Below are positions 8,497 through 18,740 of a stretch of DNA of 64,000 nt, one piece after another. The position numbers and the translations under genes are program-made. The DNA is from Ancylobacter crimeensis. Its GTDB lineage: Bacteria; Pseudomonadota; Alphaproteobacteria; Rhizobiales; Xanthobacteraceae. The notes beneath the pieces are model-generated. The model was not told the DNA's origin, did not search any database, and saw only the letters and a list, made by a program, of their open reading frames with translations. The first letter of the stretch is position 1, and the number at the start of each line of letters is the position of its first letter. The stretch lies in assembly GCF_023016805.1 (NCBI RefSeq), contig NZ_JALKCH010000007.1:62001-126000 (forward strand). The letters are read 5' to 3'.

Positions 8497-9930
8497 TCAG
8501 GTGGCGATGGCGCCAGCCTGGTCTGCGAGTCTTGCAAGGCTCTCCTCACGACCGAGCACCGCCAGGACATCGAAGATGCCCGGCGACGTGGTGCGTCCGG
8601 TCAGCGCCGCGCGAAGCGGCTGCGCCACCGCGCCGAGCTTGACGCCTGCCGCCTCCGCCACCTTGCGCACTTCTGCTTCCGTGGAAGCAGCGGACCACTC
8701 TTCGACGCCGGCCAGCGCCTCCCCGACCCGGCCGAGCAGGGCGCGCGCCTCCGGGGTCAGAAGGGCCGCGGCCTTCTCCTCCATCTTCAGGGGGCGATCG
8801 TCGGTGATGTAGGCGGCGCTGTCGATCAGTTCCACCAGCGTCCTGGCGCGCTCCTTCAGCCCCGGCATGGCGGCGAGAAGCTGCGCCTTCTTCTCCGGCG
8901 TGAGCCGGGCGGCGAGCGCCGGGCCTTCCGGCAAATAGGGCAGGAGGTCCTCGATGGCGGTCATCAGCTCGGCATCCGGCGTCTGGCGCATGTAGATGCC
9001 GTTGAGGTTCTCCAGCTTGGCGAAGTCGAATCGTGCCGCCGAGCGGCCCACCTTGTCGAGGTCGAACAGGCTGGCCATCTCCTCGGTCGAGAAGATTTCC
9101 TGGTCGCCATGGCTCCAGCCGAGCCGCACCAGATAGTTGCGCAGCGCCGCCGGCAGGTAGCCCATGGCGCGGTAGGCATCGACGCCCAGCGCCCCGTGGC
9201 GCTTGGAGAGCTTGGCACCGTCCGGCCCGTGGATCAGCGGAATATGCGCCATCTTCGGCACGTTCCAGCCGAGCGCGGCATAGATCTGCGCCTGCCGGGC
9301 GGCATTGGTGAGGTGATCGTCGCCGCGGATGATGTGGGTCACGCCCATGTCGTGGTCGTCCACCACCACGGACAGCATGTAGGTCGGCGTGCCGTCGGAG
9401 CGCAGCAGCACGAGGTCGTCGAGATCCTTGTTGGGGAAGACCACCCGGCCCTGCACCAGATCCTCGATCACCGTCTCGCCCTCGCTGGGCGCGCGCAGCC
9501 GGATGGCGGGCTTCGCGCCCTCCGGCGCCTCGGAGGGATCGCGGTCGCGCCAACGCCCGTCATAGCGCGGGGGGCGTCCCTCGCGGCGGGCGGTCTCGCG
9601 CATCTCCTCCAGCTCCGCGGCGCTGGCATAACAGCGATAGGCCCGCCCCTGGCCGATCATCTGCTCCACCGCCTCGCGGTGCCGCGCGGCGCGGGCGAAC
9701 TGGTAGACGACGTCGCCCGACCAGTCGATGCCGAGCCATTTCAGCCCGTCGATGATCGCCTCGATCGCGGCATCCGTGGAGCGCTGGCGATCGGTGTCCT
9801 CGATGCGCAGCAACATCTTGCCGCCCTTGGCGCGGGCGTACAGCCAGTTGAACAGCGCCGTACGCGCCCCGCCGATGTGCAGGAAGCCGGTGGGCGAGGG
9901 GGCAAAGCGGGTGACGACGGGTTCGGACAT
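8497..9930 (-). CDS. gltX: Glutamyl-tRNA synthetase (class I)
   Basis: Charges tRNA-Glu, and in many alphaproteobacteria one of two paralogues also charges tRNA-Gln. It is 477 residues long. The ATP-binding signatures are the HIGH-type LHIGG at 17-21 and the KMSKS-type KLSKRHG at 240-246. The [11 protein letters not shown] block at 41-51 and [19 protein letters not shown] at 191-209 are also typical. The C-terminal half is the helical anticodon-binding domain. An ATG at 9930 is preferred over the TTG one codon earlier. It is divergent from comEC across about 270 bases. This position beside lexA and comEC is a common alphaproteobacterial arrangement. Confidence 0.96.
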   Translation of the reverse strand: MSEPVVTRFAPSPTGFLHIGGARTALFNWLYARAKGGKMLLRIEDTDRQRSTDAAIEAIIDGLKWLGIDWSGDVVYQFARAARHREAVEQMIGQGRAYRCYASAAELEEMRETARREGRPPRYDGRWRDRDPSEAPEGAKPAIRLRAPSEGETVIEDLVQGRVVFPNKDLDDLVLLRSDGTPTYMLSVVVDDHDMGVTHIIRGDDHLTNAARQAQIYAALGWNVPKMAHIPLIHGPDGAKLSKRHGALGVDAYRAMGYLPAALRNYLVRLGWSHGDQEIFSTEEMASLFDLDKVGRSAARFDFAKLENLNGIYMRQTPDAELMTAIEDLLPYLPEGPALAARLTPEKKAQLLAAMPGLKERARTLVELIDSAAYITDDRPLKMEEKAAALLTPEARALLGRVGEALAGVEEWSAASTEAEVRKVAEAAGVKLGAVAQPLRAALTGRTTSPGIFDVLAVLGREESLARLADQAGAIAT

Positions 9931-10202
9931 CAACGGTTCTCACGGAGCCCGCCGGGGCGGGCGAAGAGGTGGCGCGATCGCGATGGCGCGCAGCGCGCGG
10001 AAGGAGCGCGGCATCGGCCACGCAGCCGGAACTGGTGGGCGGGAGCGGAGCGTGTAGCATAGGAACCGGCAGGGGAAAACACACCGGAGCCGCGGCGGGC
10101 GCGCGGTTCGCCGGCGACGTGTCAGGGGATGCGGGGTTGGACGGGCGAGGGCGCGCGGGCCGCGGCGAGAGCACGGCAGGCAAGGCAGGGGCGAGCCGCG
10201 TG

Positions 10203-12623
10203 ATGGCGCTGGCCGCCCGTGCCGGTGTCGGCACGGGCGCGTGGCCGCTGCCCGGGAGGCTGCTGCCGGCCTGGTCCGGCGGCGGCACGGTTTGGAGCTG
10301 CCTGGCCGGCGCCCTGGCGCGGGAGGTGGATGGCCGGCGCGGCTTCGCCTTCCTGCCCGTCGCCTTCGGGACGGGAATCGGGCTGTATTTCGCCGCCACC
10401 CACGAGCCGTGGCTGATCGCCGGGGCGGCTCTCGCTTTGCTGCTCGGCGGCCTCGCCTGTCTCGCCCGCGAGCGGCCGGGCCTTTTCCATGCGCTGGCGC
10501 TGATGACGGCGGTCGCGGCGGGATTTGGCGTGGCGACGCTGCAGGTGGCGCGCATGGCGCATCCGGTGCTGCCGCGGGCCTATGAGATGATCGGGGTTTC
10601 CGGCTTCGTCGAGCGCTCCGAGCAGCGGCCGAAAGGCGGCCGGATCGTGCTGCGCGTCACCGCGCTGGAACGGGCGGAGGTGTGGCCGGTGCGGGTGCGC
10701 ATCGCCATTACCGGAGCCGCGCCGCCGCCGGTGGGGAGCCATGTGCTGCTGCGCGCGACTCTCGCGCCTCCCGGCGGGCCGGCCTATCCGGGGGGTTATG
10801 ATTTCGGCCGCGATGCCTGGTTCGACGGCATTGGTGCCACCGGCTTTTCGGTCGGCCGGGTGCAGGTGACGGAGCCGCCGGAGCCGCCGGACCTCGCCCT
10901 GCGTCTGCGGGTGGCGGTGGACGCGGTGCGGCAGGCGATGGATGCGCGGATCCGTGCGGCGTTGCCCGGCAGCACGGGCGCCATCGCCACCGCGCTGGTG
11001 ACGGGCACGCGCGACGCGGTGCCCGCATCGGTCGAGGAGGCGATGCGGATCTCGGGCATCTACCATGTGCTCTCGATCTCCGGTCTGCACATGGCGCTGG
11101 TCGTGGCCGCGCTGTTCTGGGGCAGCCGCGCGCTTCTGGCAGCGGTGCCGGGCCTTGCCCTGAGGGTGCCGATCAAGGCCTGGGCGGCGGTGCCGGCGAT
11201 CGCCGGGGCGAGCTTCTACCTGCTGCTGTCCGGTGCCGAGGTGGCGACGCAGCGCTCCTATCTCATGGCGGTGCTCGTGCTGGCGGGGGTGATGCTCGGC
11301 CGGGCGGCGGTGACGCTGCGCACGCTGGCGCTCGCGGCACTGGTCGTACTGGTGCTCTCGCCGGCGGCGCTGCTCGATCCCGGCACGCAGATGTCCTTCG
11401 CCGCGACGCTGGCGCTGGTGGCCGGGCATGAGCGTTTTGCCGGCGCCATCTACCGGCTGGGCGGCACGCAACCTGCCGGAAAGGCGCTGCGCTGGGTGGT
11501 GGGAATCCTTATTTCCTCACTGGTCGCCGCGCTGGCGACGGCGCCCTATGCCGCCTATCATTTCCACCGCGTCGCGCCGCTGAGTCTGATCGCGAATCTC
11601 CTGACGGCGCCGGTGATCTCTTTCGTCATCATGCCGGCAGGTCTGTTCGGGGCGCTGCTGATTCCCTTCGGCCTCGATGCGTGGATGTTCCGCATCATGG
11701 GCTGGGGCATCGACGTCATGGTTCGCATCGCAGCCAAGGTGGCGGCGATTCCGGGGGCGGATGGCGGGTTGCCGGCCTTCTCCGCCGCCAGCCTCGTTCT
11801 GATGACGCTTGGCCTGATCGCCCTGTGCGTGCTGCGCAGCCGCCTGCTTCTCGCAGGGCCGGCGCTCCTTGCGGCGGGTCTGTTTCTGGCGATGACGACG
11901 CGACCTCCCGATATCTTCATCGACGCGGACGGCACGACCGTCGGCGTGCGCGGCCCGGATGGGCGCCTCGCCTTGATCGGCGACCGGCCCGCCGCGACGC
12001 TGGCGAACCGTTTCGCCGTGACCCAGTGGAGGGCCTCGCTCGGCGAGCGACCTACATCGGCCACCGTTCAAGGCGGAACGGCCTCGCCGGCAAGCGGTGC
12101 GGCCAACACATCCTGCGATCCGCTCGGCTGCGCGCTGCCACTGCCGCATGGCGGGCGGATCGCCTATCCCCTCCGTCGCGAGGCGCTGATCGATGATTGC
12201 CGGCTTGCCCGCATCATCGTGACCTCCTTTACCCCTCCGCCGGATTGTGCCGCGACGGTGATCCCGACGCAGAAGGGAAGTCGGCAGGGGGCGCTGGCGT
12301 TCTGGGTGGATGCGGTTCAGTCGGATACCGTTCCGTCGGATACCGTTCAGGCTGATGCGCTTCAGGAGGCGAGGGCGCAAGCGGACGACGGTTCCGGAAA
12401 CATTCACGCCGAAGATGCCGCTCTCTCGAACTCCATGTCCGACGCATCGGGCCTGTCACCTCTTCCGACCGAACCGGCGCCGGCACCAGCCATCCAGATT
12501 GTGATGGCCCGACCGGACACATATCAGCGTCCATGGCTGCCTCAACCCCCTCTCCGAGCTCCCGCACCTGCGAGTTCAGAGGACACCGCCGGGCAAACCG
12601 AGACTTCCACGATCGAGCCCTAA
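10203..12623 (+). CDS. comEC: ComEC/Rec2-family DNA-uptake channel protein
   Basis: A polytopic inner-membrane protein of about 806 residues, related to the channel that passes single-stranded DNA into the cytoplasm during competence. It has an N-terminal DUF4131 region with two early helices and an OB-like part (about 40-200), then the Competence domain with LSISGLHMALVVAALFWG and GAEVATQRSYLMA and multiple helices. The terminal region resembles the shortened alphaproteobacterial form (DIFIDADGTTVGVRGPDGRLALI) and lacks the HxHxDH zinc motif of the beta-lactamase-like nuclease domain found in Bacillus ComEC. The start is uncertain; the frame is open for another 78 codons upstream. A low-complexity tail with a 15-base duplication is noted separately. 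Confidence 0.85.
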   Translation: MALAARAGVGTGAWPLPGRLLPAWSGGGTVWSCLAGALAREVDGRRGFAFLPVAFGTGIGLYFAATHEPWLIAGAALALLLGGLACLARERPGLFHALALMTAVAAGFGVATLQVARMAHPVLPRAYEMIGVSGFVERSEQRPKGGRIVLRVTALERAEVWPVRVRIAITGAAPPPVGSHVLLRATLAPPGGPAYPGGYDFGRDAWFDGIGATGFSVGRVQVTEPPEPPDLALRLRVAVDAVRQAMDARIRAALPGSTGAIATALVTGTRDAVPASVEEAMRISGIYHVLSISGLHMALVVAALFWGSRALLAAVPGLALRVPIKAWAAVPAIAGASFYLLLSGAEVATQRSYLMAVLVLAGVMLGRAAVTLRTLALAALVVLVLSPAALLDPGTQMSFAATLALVAGHERFAGAIYRLGGTQPAGKALRWVVGILISSLVAALATAPYAAYHFHRVAPLSLIANLLTAPVISFVIMPAGLFGALLIPFGLDAWMFRIMGWGIDVMVRIAAKVAAIPGADGGLPAFSAASLVLMTLGLIALCVLRSRLLLAGPALLAAGLFLAMTTRPPDIFIDADGTTVGVRGPDGRLALIGDRPAATLANRFAVTQWRASLGERPTSATVQGGTASPASGAANTSCDPLGCALPLPHGGRIAYPLRREALIDDCRLARIIVTSFTPPPDCAATVIPTQKGSRQGALAFWVDAVQSDTVPSDTVQADALQEARAQADDGSGNIHAEDAALSNSMSDASGLSPLPTEPAPAPAIQIVMARPDTYQRPWLPQPPLRAPAPASSEDTAGQTETSTIEP
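12321..12350 (+). repeat. 15-base tandem duplication in the comEC tail
   Basis: Two copies of a 15-base unit, TCGGATACCGTTCCG and TCGGATACCGTTCAG, stand in frame and encode SDTVP then SDTVQ. A shorter related piece (GCGGTTCAG) precedes them. The repeat lies in the poorly conserved C-terminal extension of ComEC and looks like recent slippage expansion. Confidence 0.75.
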
Positions 12624-12699
12624 CCCTAATCGGATTTCGGCGGCGCGACATCGAATGTCGCCAGACGGAACGGCGCCGATTGCGCCCCGTCGCCGGGCC

Positions 12700-13416
12700 T
12701 CAATAGCGTCGGAACAATCCCACCAGCCGGCCCTGGATGCGCACACGGTCCGGGCCGAAGATCCGGGTTTCATAAGCCGGATTCGCGGCCTCCAGCGCCA
12801 CTGACGCGCCCTTGCGGCGCAGGCGCTTCAGCGTCGCTTCCTCTTCGTCGATCAGCGCCACTACGATCTCACCCGTCTCGGCCGTCTCGCAGCGGCGGAT
12901 GAGGGCAAGGTCGCCGTCGAGGATACCGGCTTCGATCATGGAATCTCCTCGCACTTCCAGCGCGTAGTGCTCGCCGGTGGAGAGCATTTCGGGCGGCATG
13001 GTGACAGTGTGGCTGCTCGACTGGATGGCGGAGATCGGCGTGCCGGCAGCGATACGCCCCATGACCGGGACCGGAATCGGCCGGTTGCCGTCATCCTCGA
13101 CGGGTGCGGCGGCGGGAGTGGGCACCGGGCGCTTGCCGAGACTGCCCTCGATGACGCTGGGCGCGAAGCTGCGGGCGGGCGTCGGGCGAATCGGCTGTAC
13201 GCTCTCCGGCAGCTTCAGCACCTCTAGCGCGCGCGCGCGGTTCGGTAGCCGGCGAATAAAACCCCGCTCCTCGAGTGCCGTGATAAGCCGATGGATGCCG
13301 GATTTCGAGCGAAGATCCAGCGCCTCCTTCATCTCCTCGAAGGAAGGCGGAACACCGCTCTCTTTCAGGCGCTCATGGATGAAGCGCAGCAATTCATGCT
13401 GTTTGCGGGTGAGCAT
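12700..13416 (-). CDS. lexA: SOS regulator LexA
   Basis: Transcriptional repressor of DNA-damage genes and self-cleaving serine protease, about 238 residues. The N-terminal winged helix (1-65, [21 protein letters not shown]) is followed by a long linker (about 70-115). The S24 peptidase domain has the Ala-Gly scissile bond at about 124-125 ([10 protein letters not shown]), catalytic Ser at about 159 ([10 protein letters not shown]) and Lys at about 197 ([10 protein letters not shown]). The linker is longer than in E. coli, as usual in alphaproteobacteria. An SOS box is present upstream, indicating autoregulation. It is convergent with comEC. Confidence 0.96.
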   Translation of the reverse strand: MLTRKQHELLRFIHERLKESGVPPSFEEMKEALDLRSKSGIHRLITALEERGFIRRLPNRARALEVLKLPESVQPIRPTPARSFAPSVIEGSLGKRPVPTPAAAPVEDDGNRPIPVPVMGRIAAGTPISAIQSSSHTVTMPPEMLSTGEHYALEVRGDSMIEAGILDGDLALIRRCETAETGEIVVALIDEEEATLKRLRRKGASVALEAANPAYETRIFGPDRVRIQGRLVGLFRRY

Positions 13417-13468
13417 GACGGCTCCCTGACCGGCGCGAACGAAAACAAATCACGAACAAACACTAGTC

Positions 13469-13483
13469 GTTCTTTGTGTGTTC
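13469..13483. promoter_or_regulatory. Alphaproteobacterial SOS box upstream of lexA
   Basis: A perfect GTTC-N7-GTTC direct repeat (GTTC, TTTGTGT, GTTC), the known LexA recognition sequence of alphaproteobacteria, lies 53 bases upstream of the lexA start codon. It supports LexA autoregulation. A further GAAC at 13454 and the AT-rich surroundings suggest the promoter is here too. Confidence 0.85.
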
Positions 13484-13515
13484 CACAACGGCAATTTTAC
13501 CGTCCAGCGCAGGGA

Positions 13516-14217
13516 TCACAGGCTCTGCGTATAGGCCTCATAGGCATCGTGCACCACGGAGATGTGCTCGCGCATGGCCTGGCCCGCCCCTTCGCGATCG
13601 CCACGCAGAATGGCGGTGACGACGCGCTCATGCTCCTGGTGGGAAAGCGCGAGCCGGCCGAGCGCGCCGATCTGCGCGCGGCGGAAGGGTGAGAGGCGAT
13701 GGCGCGTCCCGCTCGCGAGCTCGGCGAGATAGTCATTGTGGGCGCCGGCATGAATGGCGGCGTGGAAGGCTTCGTTCCTCTCGCGATAGGCAGTGAAGTC
13801 GCCCTGCCGCATCAGGTCCCCCATCTCGGCATGGAGCATCTCCAGCGCGTGGCGCTCCGGTGGAGTGATGCGCGTGGCGCACAGGCCGGCGCAGAGTGCT
13901 TCCAGCTCCGCCATGACCTCGAACATGGCCTTCAACCGTTCGAGGCTCGGCCGCGCGACCACGGCGCCCCGATGCGGGCGGGTGTCGACCAGCCCGGAGG
14001 CGGCCAGTTCCCGGATGGCTTCGCGGACCGGGGTGCGGGAAACGCCGAAGCGCGCGGCGAGCGCCGTCTCGTCCAGCGTGGTGCCGGGCGGAAGCTGTCC
14101 GCGGGTGATCTCGTCGGCGATCTGCACCCGCAGTTCTTCCGCGCGGGTGGTGTGCGGCCGGCCGGCCGGCGCGTCTGGCGCACCGTCTGAGGCACTTCGG
14201 GGGGAGGAGGCGATCAT
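13516..14217 (-). CDS. GntR-family regulator with FCD domain
   Basis: A FadR-subfamily transcription factor of 233 residues. The winged helix-turn-helix is at about residues 25-90 (ETALAARFGVSRTPVREAIRE with the wing RPHRGAVVA). The all-helical FCD ligand-binding domain (about 95-225) carries candidate metal-binding residues in ERNEAFHAAIHAGAHNDYL. Such proteins typically sense small organic acids or sugar-acid metabolites. The target here is unknown because no catabolic operon is adjacent. It sits between moeA and lexA, 91 bases after moeA and in the same direction, and interrupts an otherwise conserved neighbourhood. Confidence 0.88.
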   Translation of the reverse strand: MIASSPRSASDGAPDAPAGRPHTTRAEELRVQIADEITRGQLPPGTTLDETALAARFGVSRTPVREAIRELAASGLVDTRPHRGAVVARPSLERLKAMFEVMAELEALCAGLCATRITPPERHALEMLHAEMGDLMRQGDFTAYRERNEAFHAAIHAGAHNDYLAELASGTRHRLSPFRRAQIGALGRLALSHQEHERVVTAILRGDREGAGQAMREHISVVHDAYEAYTQSL

Positions 14218-14308
14218 GTGCGGCGAAGGATCCCAGCTTTTGGCGAGTCGGGGATGCGTCGGCCAGCATAGCCGGCGGCTTCTGGCGCGTCAGCCCGTCG
14301 CGCCGCGC

Positions 14309-15520
14309 TCAATCCTCCAGCCGGATGATATCGCACCGATCACCCTCCATCCCCGCCGAGGCGAAGGGCGCGCGTACCAGCAGACAGTCGGCGCGGGCGA
14401 GGACGCTGAGCATGGAACTGTCCTGGACCGGCAGCGGGCGCACCAGCGCGATGCCGTCTTTCTCGCCGAGGATTTCGGCGCGCATGAAATCCATCCGCTG
14501 GTCGTTCGCCTTCACCCCGGCGGCAAGGCGGCCGGGCGCGAGCGGTAGGCACGGCGCGGCGGCATGGCCGGCAAGGCGGCGGATGAGCGGCACGAGGAAC
14601 AGCAGGGCGCAGACATGGGCCGATACCGGATTGCCCGGCAGGCCAAGGATGCGGCTCGCGCCATGGCGACCGAACATCAGCGGCTTGCCAGGGCGCAGCG
14701 CCACCTTGTGAACGGCAAGGTCAACACCCAACGCCGTCAGCGAAGGCGCGACGAGATCATGGTCGCCCACCGAGGCGCCGCCGGTGGTCACGAGGATGTC
14801 GACCTCGGCATCGAGAGCGGCGCGCAGTGCCTGACGGGTGGCGGCGTCGTCGTCCGGCAGGGTGCCGAGGTCGCGCACCTCCGCGCCCGCTTCGCGTGCC
14901 AGCGCGCCGACCGAATAGATGTTGGACAGGATCACCTGATGGGCGTTGGCCCCGGTGCCGGGGCGCACGAGCTCGTCGCCGGTGGAAACGAGGCCGACGA
15001 CAGGGCGGCGGATCACCTCGACCTCCGCACGGTCCGCCGCGGCGGCCAGCGCGAGATCGCGCGCGGACAGGCGCCGGCCAGCGGGCAGCACGACCGAACC
15101 CGCGGCGAAGTCGCCACCGGCGCGGCGTATGTGGCGGCCGGGCTGGGCGGCTTCCAGAACGGTAACGCGATCCCCGGCGCGGGTCGTGTCTTCCTGAATG
15201 ACGATGGCATCGGCGCCCGCCGGCAGCACCGCGCCGGTGAAGATGCGCACGGCCTGCCCGGGTTGCACCGCGTGCGGCCAGGGTCGGCCAGCGGCGGATT
15301 CGCCGGCCAGGTTCAGCACCGCGCCGACCCCCGCATCGACCGCGCGCACCGCATAGCCGTCCATCGCCGAAACATCGGCGGCCGGCGTCGATCGGCCCGC
15401 GATCACCGGGCTCGCGAGCACACGGCCATGGGCGGCGTCGAGCGGTTCGCGTTCCGCTTCGAGGGGAGCAGCGTCCGCGAGGATTTGCGCGAGGGCGTCG
15501 GCTACCGGCATCAGGGCCAT
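14309..15520 (-). CDS. moeA: Molybdopterin molybdenumtransferase MoeA
   Basis: Inserts molybdate into adenylated molybdopterin in the last step of molybdenum cofactor synthesis. The 403-residue protein shows the MoeA order: N-terminal domain with AAHGRVLASPV and SAMDGYAVRA (about 24-75), the central MoCF-binding domain with a TTGGASVGDHD stretch near residue 250 and GLPGNPVSAHV near residue 300, and a C-terminal beta domain. It is the last gene of the trp-moa run, 19 bases after moaC. Synthesis of the cofactor implies molybdoenzymes elsewhere in the genome. Confidence 0.95.
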   Translation of the reverse strand: MALMPVADALAQILADAAPLEAEREPLDAAHGRVLASPVIAGRSTPAADVSAMDGYAVRAVDAGVGAVLNLAGESAAGRPWPHAVQPGQAVRIFTGAVLPAGADAIVIQEDTTRAGDRVTVLEAAQPGRHIRRAGGDFAAGSVVLPAGRRLSARDLALAAAADRAEVEVIRRPVVGLVSTGDELVRPGTGANAHQVILSNIYSVGALAREAGAEVRDLGTLPDDDAATRQALRAALDAEVDILVTTGGASVGDHDLVAPSLTALGVDLAVHKVALRPGKPLMFGRHGASRILGLPGNPVSAHVCALLFLVPLIRRLAGHAAAPCLPLAPGRLAAGVKANDQRMDFMRAEILGEKDGIALVRPLPVQDSSMLSVLARADCLLVRAPFASAGMEGDRCDIIRLED

Positions 15521-15539
15521 GGTCGGGTCTCCTTGCCGG

Positions 15540-16031
15540 CTATGCGCTGGCCTGCCAGTGACCGGAGCGTCCGCCGGCCTTTTCCAGAAGCCGCACCACC
15601 TCGATCCGCATACCGCGATCGACCGCCTTGGCCATGTCGTAGATGGTGAGGCAGGCGACGGTGACAGCGGTCAGCGCCTCCATCTCCACCCCGGTCTGCC
15701 CTGAGGTGCGCACCATCGCTTCGACGCGCAGGCCTGGCAGTGCTTCGTCCGGGGTGATGTCGACCGCGACTTTCGAGAGCAGCAGCGCGTGACAGAGCGG
15801 GATCAACTCGTGGGTTCGCTTGGCCGCCATGATGCCGGCGAGGCGCGCGGTGCCGATGACGTCGCCCTTCTTCGCATTGCCGGCGAGGATGAGGTCGAGC
15901 GTGGCCCGTTCCATCGCGACGCACCCCTCCGCCCGCGCGATGCGGTCGGTCACCGCCTTGTCGGCGACATCGACCATGTTCGCGGCGCCGGATGCGTCGA
16001 TATGGCTGAGGGTCTTCGGATCTTGGGCCAT
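15540..16031 (-). CDS. moaC: Cyclic pyranopterin monophosphate synthase MoaC
   Basis: Acts after MoaA in the first stage of molybdenum cofactor synthesis, forming cyclic pyranopterin monophosphate. The 163-residue length is typical. Conserved blocks are MVDVADK (about 19-25), the [20 protein letters not shown] active-site stretch (about 54-73), [10 protein letters not shown] (about 79-88) and the late [14 protein letters not shown] with [10 protein letters not shown]. It starts three bases after the trpC stop codon and leads into moeA, so it is translated from the trp transcript. Confidence 0.96.
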   Translation of the reverse strand: MAQDPKTLSHIDASGAANMVDVADKAVTDRIARAEGCVAMERATLDLILAGNAKKGDVIGTARLAGIMAAKRTHELIPLCHALLLSKVAVDITPDEALPGLRVEAMVRTSGQTGVEMEALTAVTVACLTIYDMAKAVDRGMRIEVVRLLEKAGGRSGHWQASA

Positions 16032-16034
16032 GGC

Positions 16035-16865
16035 CTAACCGGCGGCGCGCAGCGTATCGGAGGCCGTTTCGGATCGCGCGAGCAAGGTGCGCGTCGCCGC
16101 CGCGACATCGGCCTGCCGCATCAGGCTCTCGCCGACGAGGATGGCGCCGACGCCCACCGTGCGCAGGCGCGCGACGTCCGCTGGCGTGAAGATGCCGCTT
16201 TCGCCGACCAGCACGCGATCTGCCGGCACTTTCACGGCCAGCCGCTCGGAGGTTTCCAGCGAAACCTCGAAGGTGCGCAGGTTCCGGTTGTTGATGCCGA
16301 CGAGGCGCGAGGGCAGCGCCAGGGCGCGGTCCATCTCGGCGTCGTCATGCACCTCGACGAGGGCGTCCATGCCGAGGCCCTGCGCGGTTTCGATCAGGTC
16401 GCGGGCCAGCGCATCATCCACCGAGGCGAGGATCACGAGAATGCAGTCCGCCCCCCAGCTCCGCGCCTCGAACACCTGGTAGGTGTCGTAGAGGAAATCC
16501 TTTCGCAGCGCCGGCAGCGAGGGAGCGGCGGCGCGGGCGGCGGTAAGGAACTCCGGCGCGCCCTGGAAGGAGGGCGTGTCGGTGAGCACCGAGAGGCAGG
16601 TCGCCCCGCCGGCCTCATAGGCACGGGCCAGCGACGGCGGGTCGAAATCGGGCCGGATCAGTCCCTTGGAGGGGCTCGCCTTCTTGATCTCGGCGATCAG
16701 CGCGGTGCCGCCGGCTGCGATGCGGGCCTCGATGGCGGAGAGGAAGCCGCGTGCGGCGGGCTCGGCCTCCGCGCGCGCGCGGACCTCGGCGAGCGGACGT
16801 GCGGCCTTGGCGGCGGCGATTTCCTCGCGCTTGTAGGCGCCGATCTTTTCCAGAATGTCAGCCAT
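16035..16865 (-). CDS. trpC: Indole-3-glycerol phosphate synthase
   Basis: Tryptophan pathway step: CdRP to indole-3-glycerol phosphate. A 276-residue single-domain TIM barrel (not fused to TrpF). Signature segments in order are [16 protein letters not shown] (about residue 57), [18 protein letters not shown] (about 116), a [10 protein letters not shown] strand, [22 protein letters not shown] and [15 protein letters not shown], which carry the catalytic lysines and glutamates of the family. It follows trpD by about 50 bases and precedes moaC by three bases. Confidence 0.96.
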   Translation of the reverse strand: MADILEKIGAYKREEIAAAKAARPLAEVRARAEAEPAARGFLSAIEARIAAGGTALIAEIKKASPSKGLIRPDFDPPSLARAYEAGGATCLSVLTDTPSFQGAPEFLTAARAAAPSLPALRKDFLYDTYQVFEARSWGADCILVILASVDDALARDLIETAQGLGMDALVEVHDDAEMDRALALPSRLVGINNRNLRTFEVSLETSERLAVKVPADRVLVGESGIFTPADVARLRTVGVGAILVGESLMRQADVAAATRTLLARSETASDTLRAAG

Positions 16866-16915
16866 GGCGAGCCTTCCGCGCGGGTCAGTCCATCAGTCTA
16901 TCAGGTTCGCGCCGT

Positions 16916-17929
16916 TCAGGCGTTGGAGACGGCGATCAGCTTTTCCAGCGCCGCGAGGGCCTTGCCGCTCGACAGGCTCGTGCGCGCGCTCGCAAGGCCA
17001 GTCGCGAAGTCGGGCACGGTTCCGCTCACCAGCAGCGCGGCGGCGGCGTTCATGAGCGCGACATCGGCATAGGCCGAAGGCGTCCCCTCCAGCACCGCGC
17101 GCAGCGCCCTGGCATTGGCGACGCCGTCGCCGCCGCGAAGCGCTTCCGGCATGGCGCGGGCGATGCCGAATTGTTCGGGCGTGATCTCGAAGCTGCGCAC
17201 CTCGCCGTCTTTCAGCTCGGCCACCGCCGTGGAGCCGGTCGTGGTGATCTCGTCAAGCCCGTCGGAACCGTGCACCACCCAGGCGTGGGAGGAGCCCAGC
17301 GTCTTCAGCACCTCGGCCAGCGGTTCGACCCAGGTGCGGGCGAACACGCCGATCATCTGCCGGTTGACCCCGGCCGGGTTGGACAGCGGGCCGAGCAGGT
17401 TGAAGATGGTGCGGGTGCCCATCTCAACGCGCGTCGGGCCGACATGCTTCATCGCCGGGTGGTGCGCGGGCGCGAACATGAAGCCGATCCCGGCCTCGGC
17501 GATGCAGGTGCCGATCTGCTCCGGCGTCAGGTCGATCTTGACCCCCAGACCCATCAGCGCGTCCGCGGCACCGGATTTGGAGGACAGAGCGCGGTTGCCG
17601 TGCTTGGCCACCGGCACGCCGGCGCCGGCCACGATGAAGGAGGCACACGTCGAGATGTTGTAGGAGCCGGAGGCGTCGCCCCCGGTGCCCACCACATCCA
17701 CAGCGCCGGTCGGGGCTTTTACGGTCAGCATCTTGGAGCGCATGGTGGAAACCGCGCCGGCGATCTCCTCAACCGTCTCGCCGCGCACCCGCAGCCCCAT
17801 CAGCAGCGCGCCGATCTGGGAGGGCGTGGCCTCGCCCGACATCATGATGTCGAAGGCGTGGGCCGATTCCTCACGGGTGAGCGACGCGCCGGTCGCGACC
17901 TTGCCGATCAGGGCCTTGAGATTTTCCAT
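16916..17929 (-). CDS. trpD: Anthranilate phosphoribosyltransferase
   Basis: Attaches phosphoribosyl pyrophosphate to anthranilate. It is 337 residues long, the family norm. The N-terminal helical domain (1-70) includes [13 protein letters not shown]. The PRPP-binding region has [17 protein letters not shown] (about 79-95), and [17 protein letters not shown] (about 106-122) forms the anthranilate and pyrophosphate loops. It is unfused, 23 bases downstream of trpG in the same operon. Confidence 0.96.
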   Translation of the reverse strand: MENLKALIGKVATGASLTREESAHAFDIMMSGEATPSQIGALLMGLRVRGETVEEIAGAVSTMRSKMLTVKAPTGAVDVVGTGGDASGSYNISTCASFIVAGAGVPVAKHGNRALSSKSGAADALMGLGVKIDLTPEQIGTCIAEAGIGFMFAPAHHPAMKHVGPTRVEMGTRTIFNLLGPLSNPAGVNRQMIGVFARTWVEPLAEVLKTLGSSHAWVVHGSDGLDEITTTGSTAVAELKDGEVRSFEITPEQFGIARAMPEALRGGDGVANARALRAVLEGTPSAYADVALMNAAAALLVSGTVPDFATGLASARTSLSSGKALAALEKLIAVSNA

Positions 17930-17952
17930 GTGTCGTCGGGTCCCGGATCGGT

Positions 17953-18558
17953 TCAGGCGGCGCGGGAGCGGCGGGGGCCGGCATTCCAGGCGCGGGCGAG
18001 ATCGAGAAAGTTCCTGAAGATGGTGTGGCCGTGCTCGGAGGCGATGCTTTCCGGGTGGAACTGCACACCATGCACGGGCAGATCGCGGTGAGAGAGGCCC
18101 ATGATGAGGCCGTCCTCAGTCTCCGCCGTCACCTCAAGGGCGCTCGGCAGGGTGTCGCGCTTCACCAGCAGGGAGTGGTAGCGCGTCGCCTGGAAGGCGC
18201 CGTTGATGCCGCGGAACACGCTCCCGCCGCGGTGATGCATGGTCGACATCTTGCCGTGCATGGGCACCGGTGCGCGCACCACCTCGCCGCCGAACACCTG
18301 CCCGATGGCCTGGTGGCCGAGGCAGACGCCGAAGGTGGGAATCTCCGGCGCGGCCCGGGCGATGAGATCGAGGCAGATGCCGGCTTCGTTCGGCGTCGCA
18401 GGGCCCGGCGAGATGACGATCGCCTCGGGACCCATGGCGATGGCCTCGTCGACGCCGATCGTGTCGTTGCGGCGCACCTCGACGCTGGCGCCGAGCCCGC
18501 CAAGATAATGGACGAGGTTCCAGGTGAAGCTGTCGTAATTGTCGACGAGAAGGATCAT
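17953..18558 (-). CDS. trpG: Anthranilate synthase component II (glutamine amidotransferase)
   Basis: Supplies ammonia from glutamine to TrpE. A class I amidotransferase of 201 residues. It opens with [18 protein letters not shown]. The nucleophilic cysteine is in [16 protein letters not shown] (about residue 79), and the His-Glu pair is in [11 protein letters not shown] (about 167-170). It is separate from trpE, unlike the fused TrpE(G) of Rhizobiaceae and Brucella, which helps place the organism. It lies 182 bases after trpE with no obvious gene between. Confidence 0.95.
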   Translation of the reverse strand: MILLVDNYDSFTWNLVHYLGGLGASVEVRRNDTIGVDEAIAMGPEAIVISPGPATPNEAGICLDLIARAAPEIPTFGVCLGHQAIGQVFGGEVVRAPVPMHGKMSTMHHRGGSVFRGINGAFQATRYHSLLVKRDTLPSALEVTAETEDGLIMGLSHRDLPVHGVQFHPESIASEHGHTIFRNFLDLARAWNAGPRRSRAA

Positions 18559-18740
18559 CGCAGGTCCGTTCGGGCGGAGAGCTTACCTGTGGCGGCGTCG
18601 CTGCCGGAGTGGAAAAGCTCTAGGGGGTGAACCGGCGCAAGGTCAAGCCGTGCGCCACCGGCGCCATCCCGCTGGGTCGGAATGGCGATGAAGGTTTCAC
18701 CAGCCACGCCATCGCAGCCCGCCGCGCATCCCGTCCATTT

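Noticed and set aside
18559-18740. Trp leader peptide or attenuator between trpE and trpG
   Set aside because: No short open frame with tandem Trp codons and no terminator/antiterminator hairpin pair was found; the gap appears unstructured.
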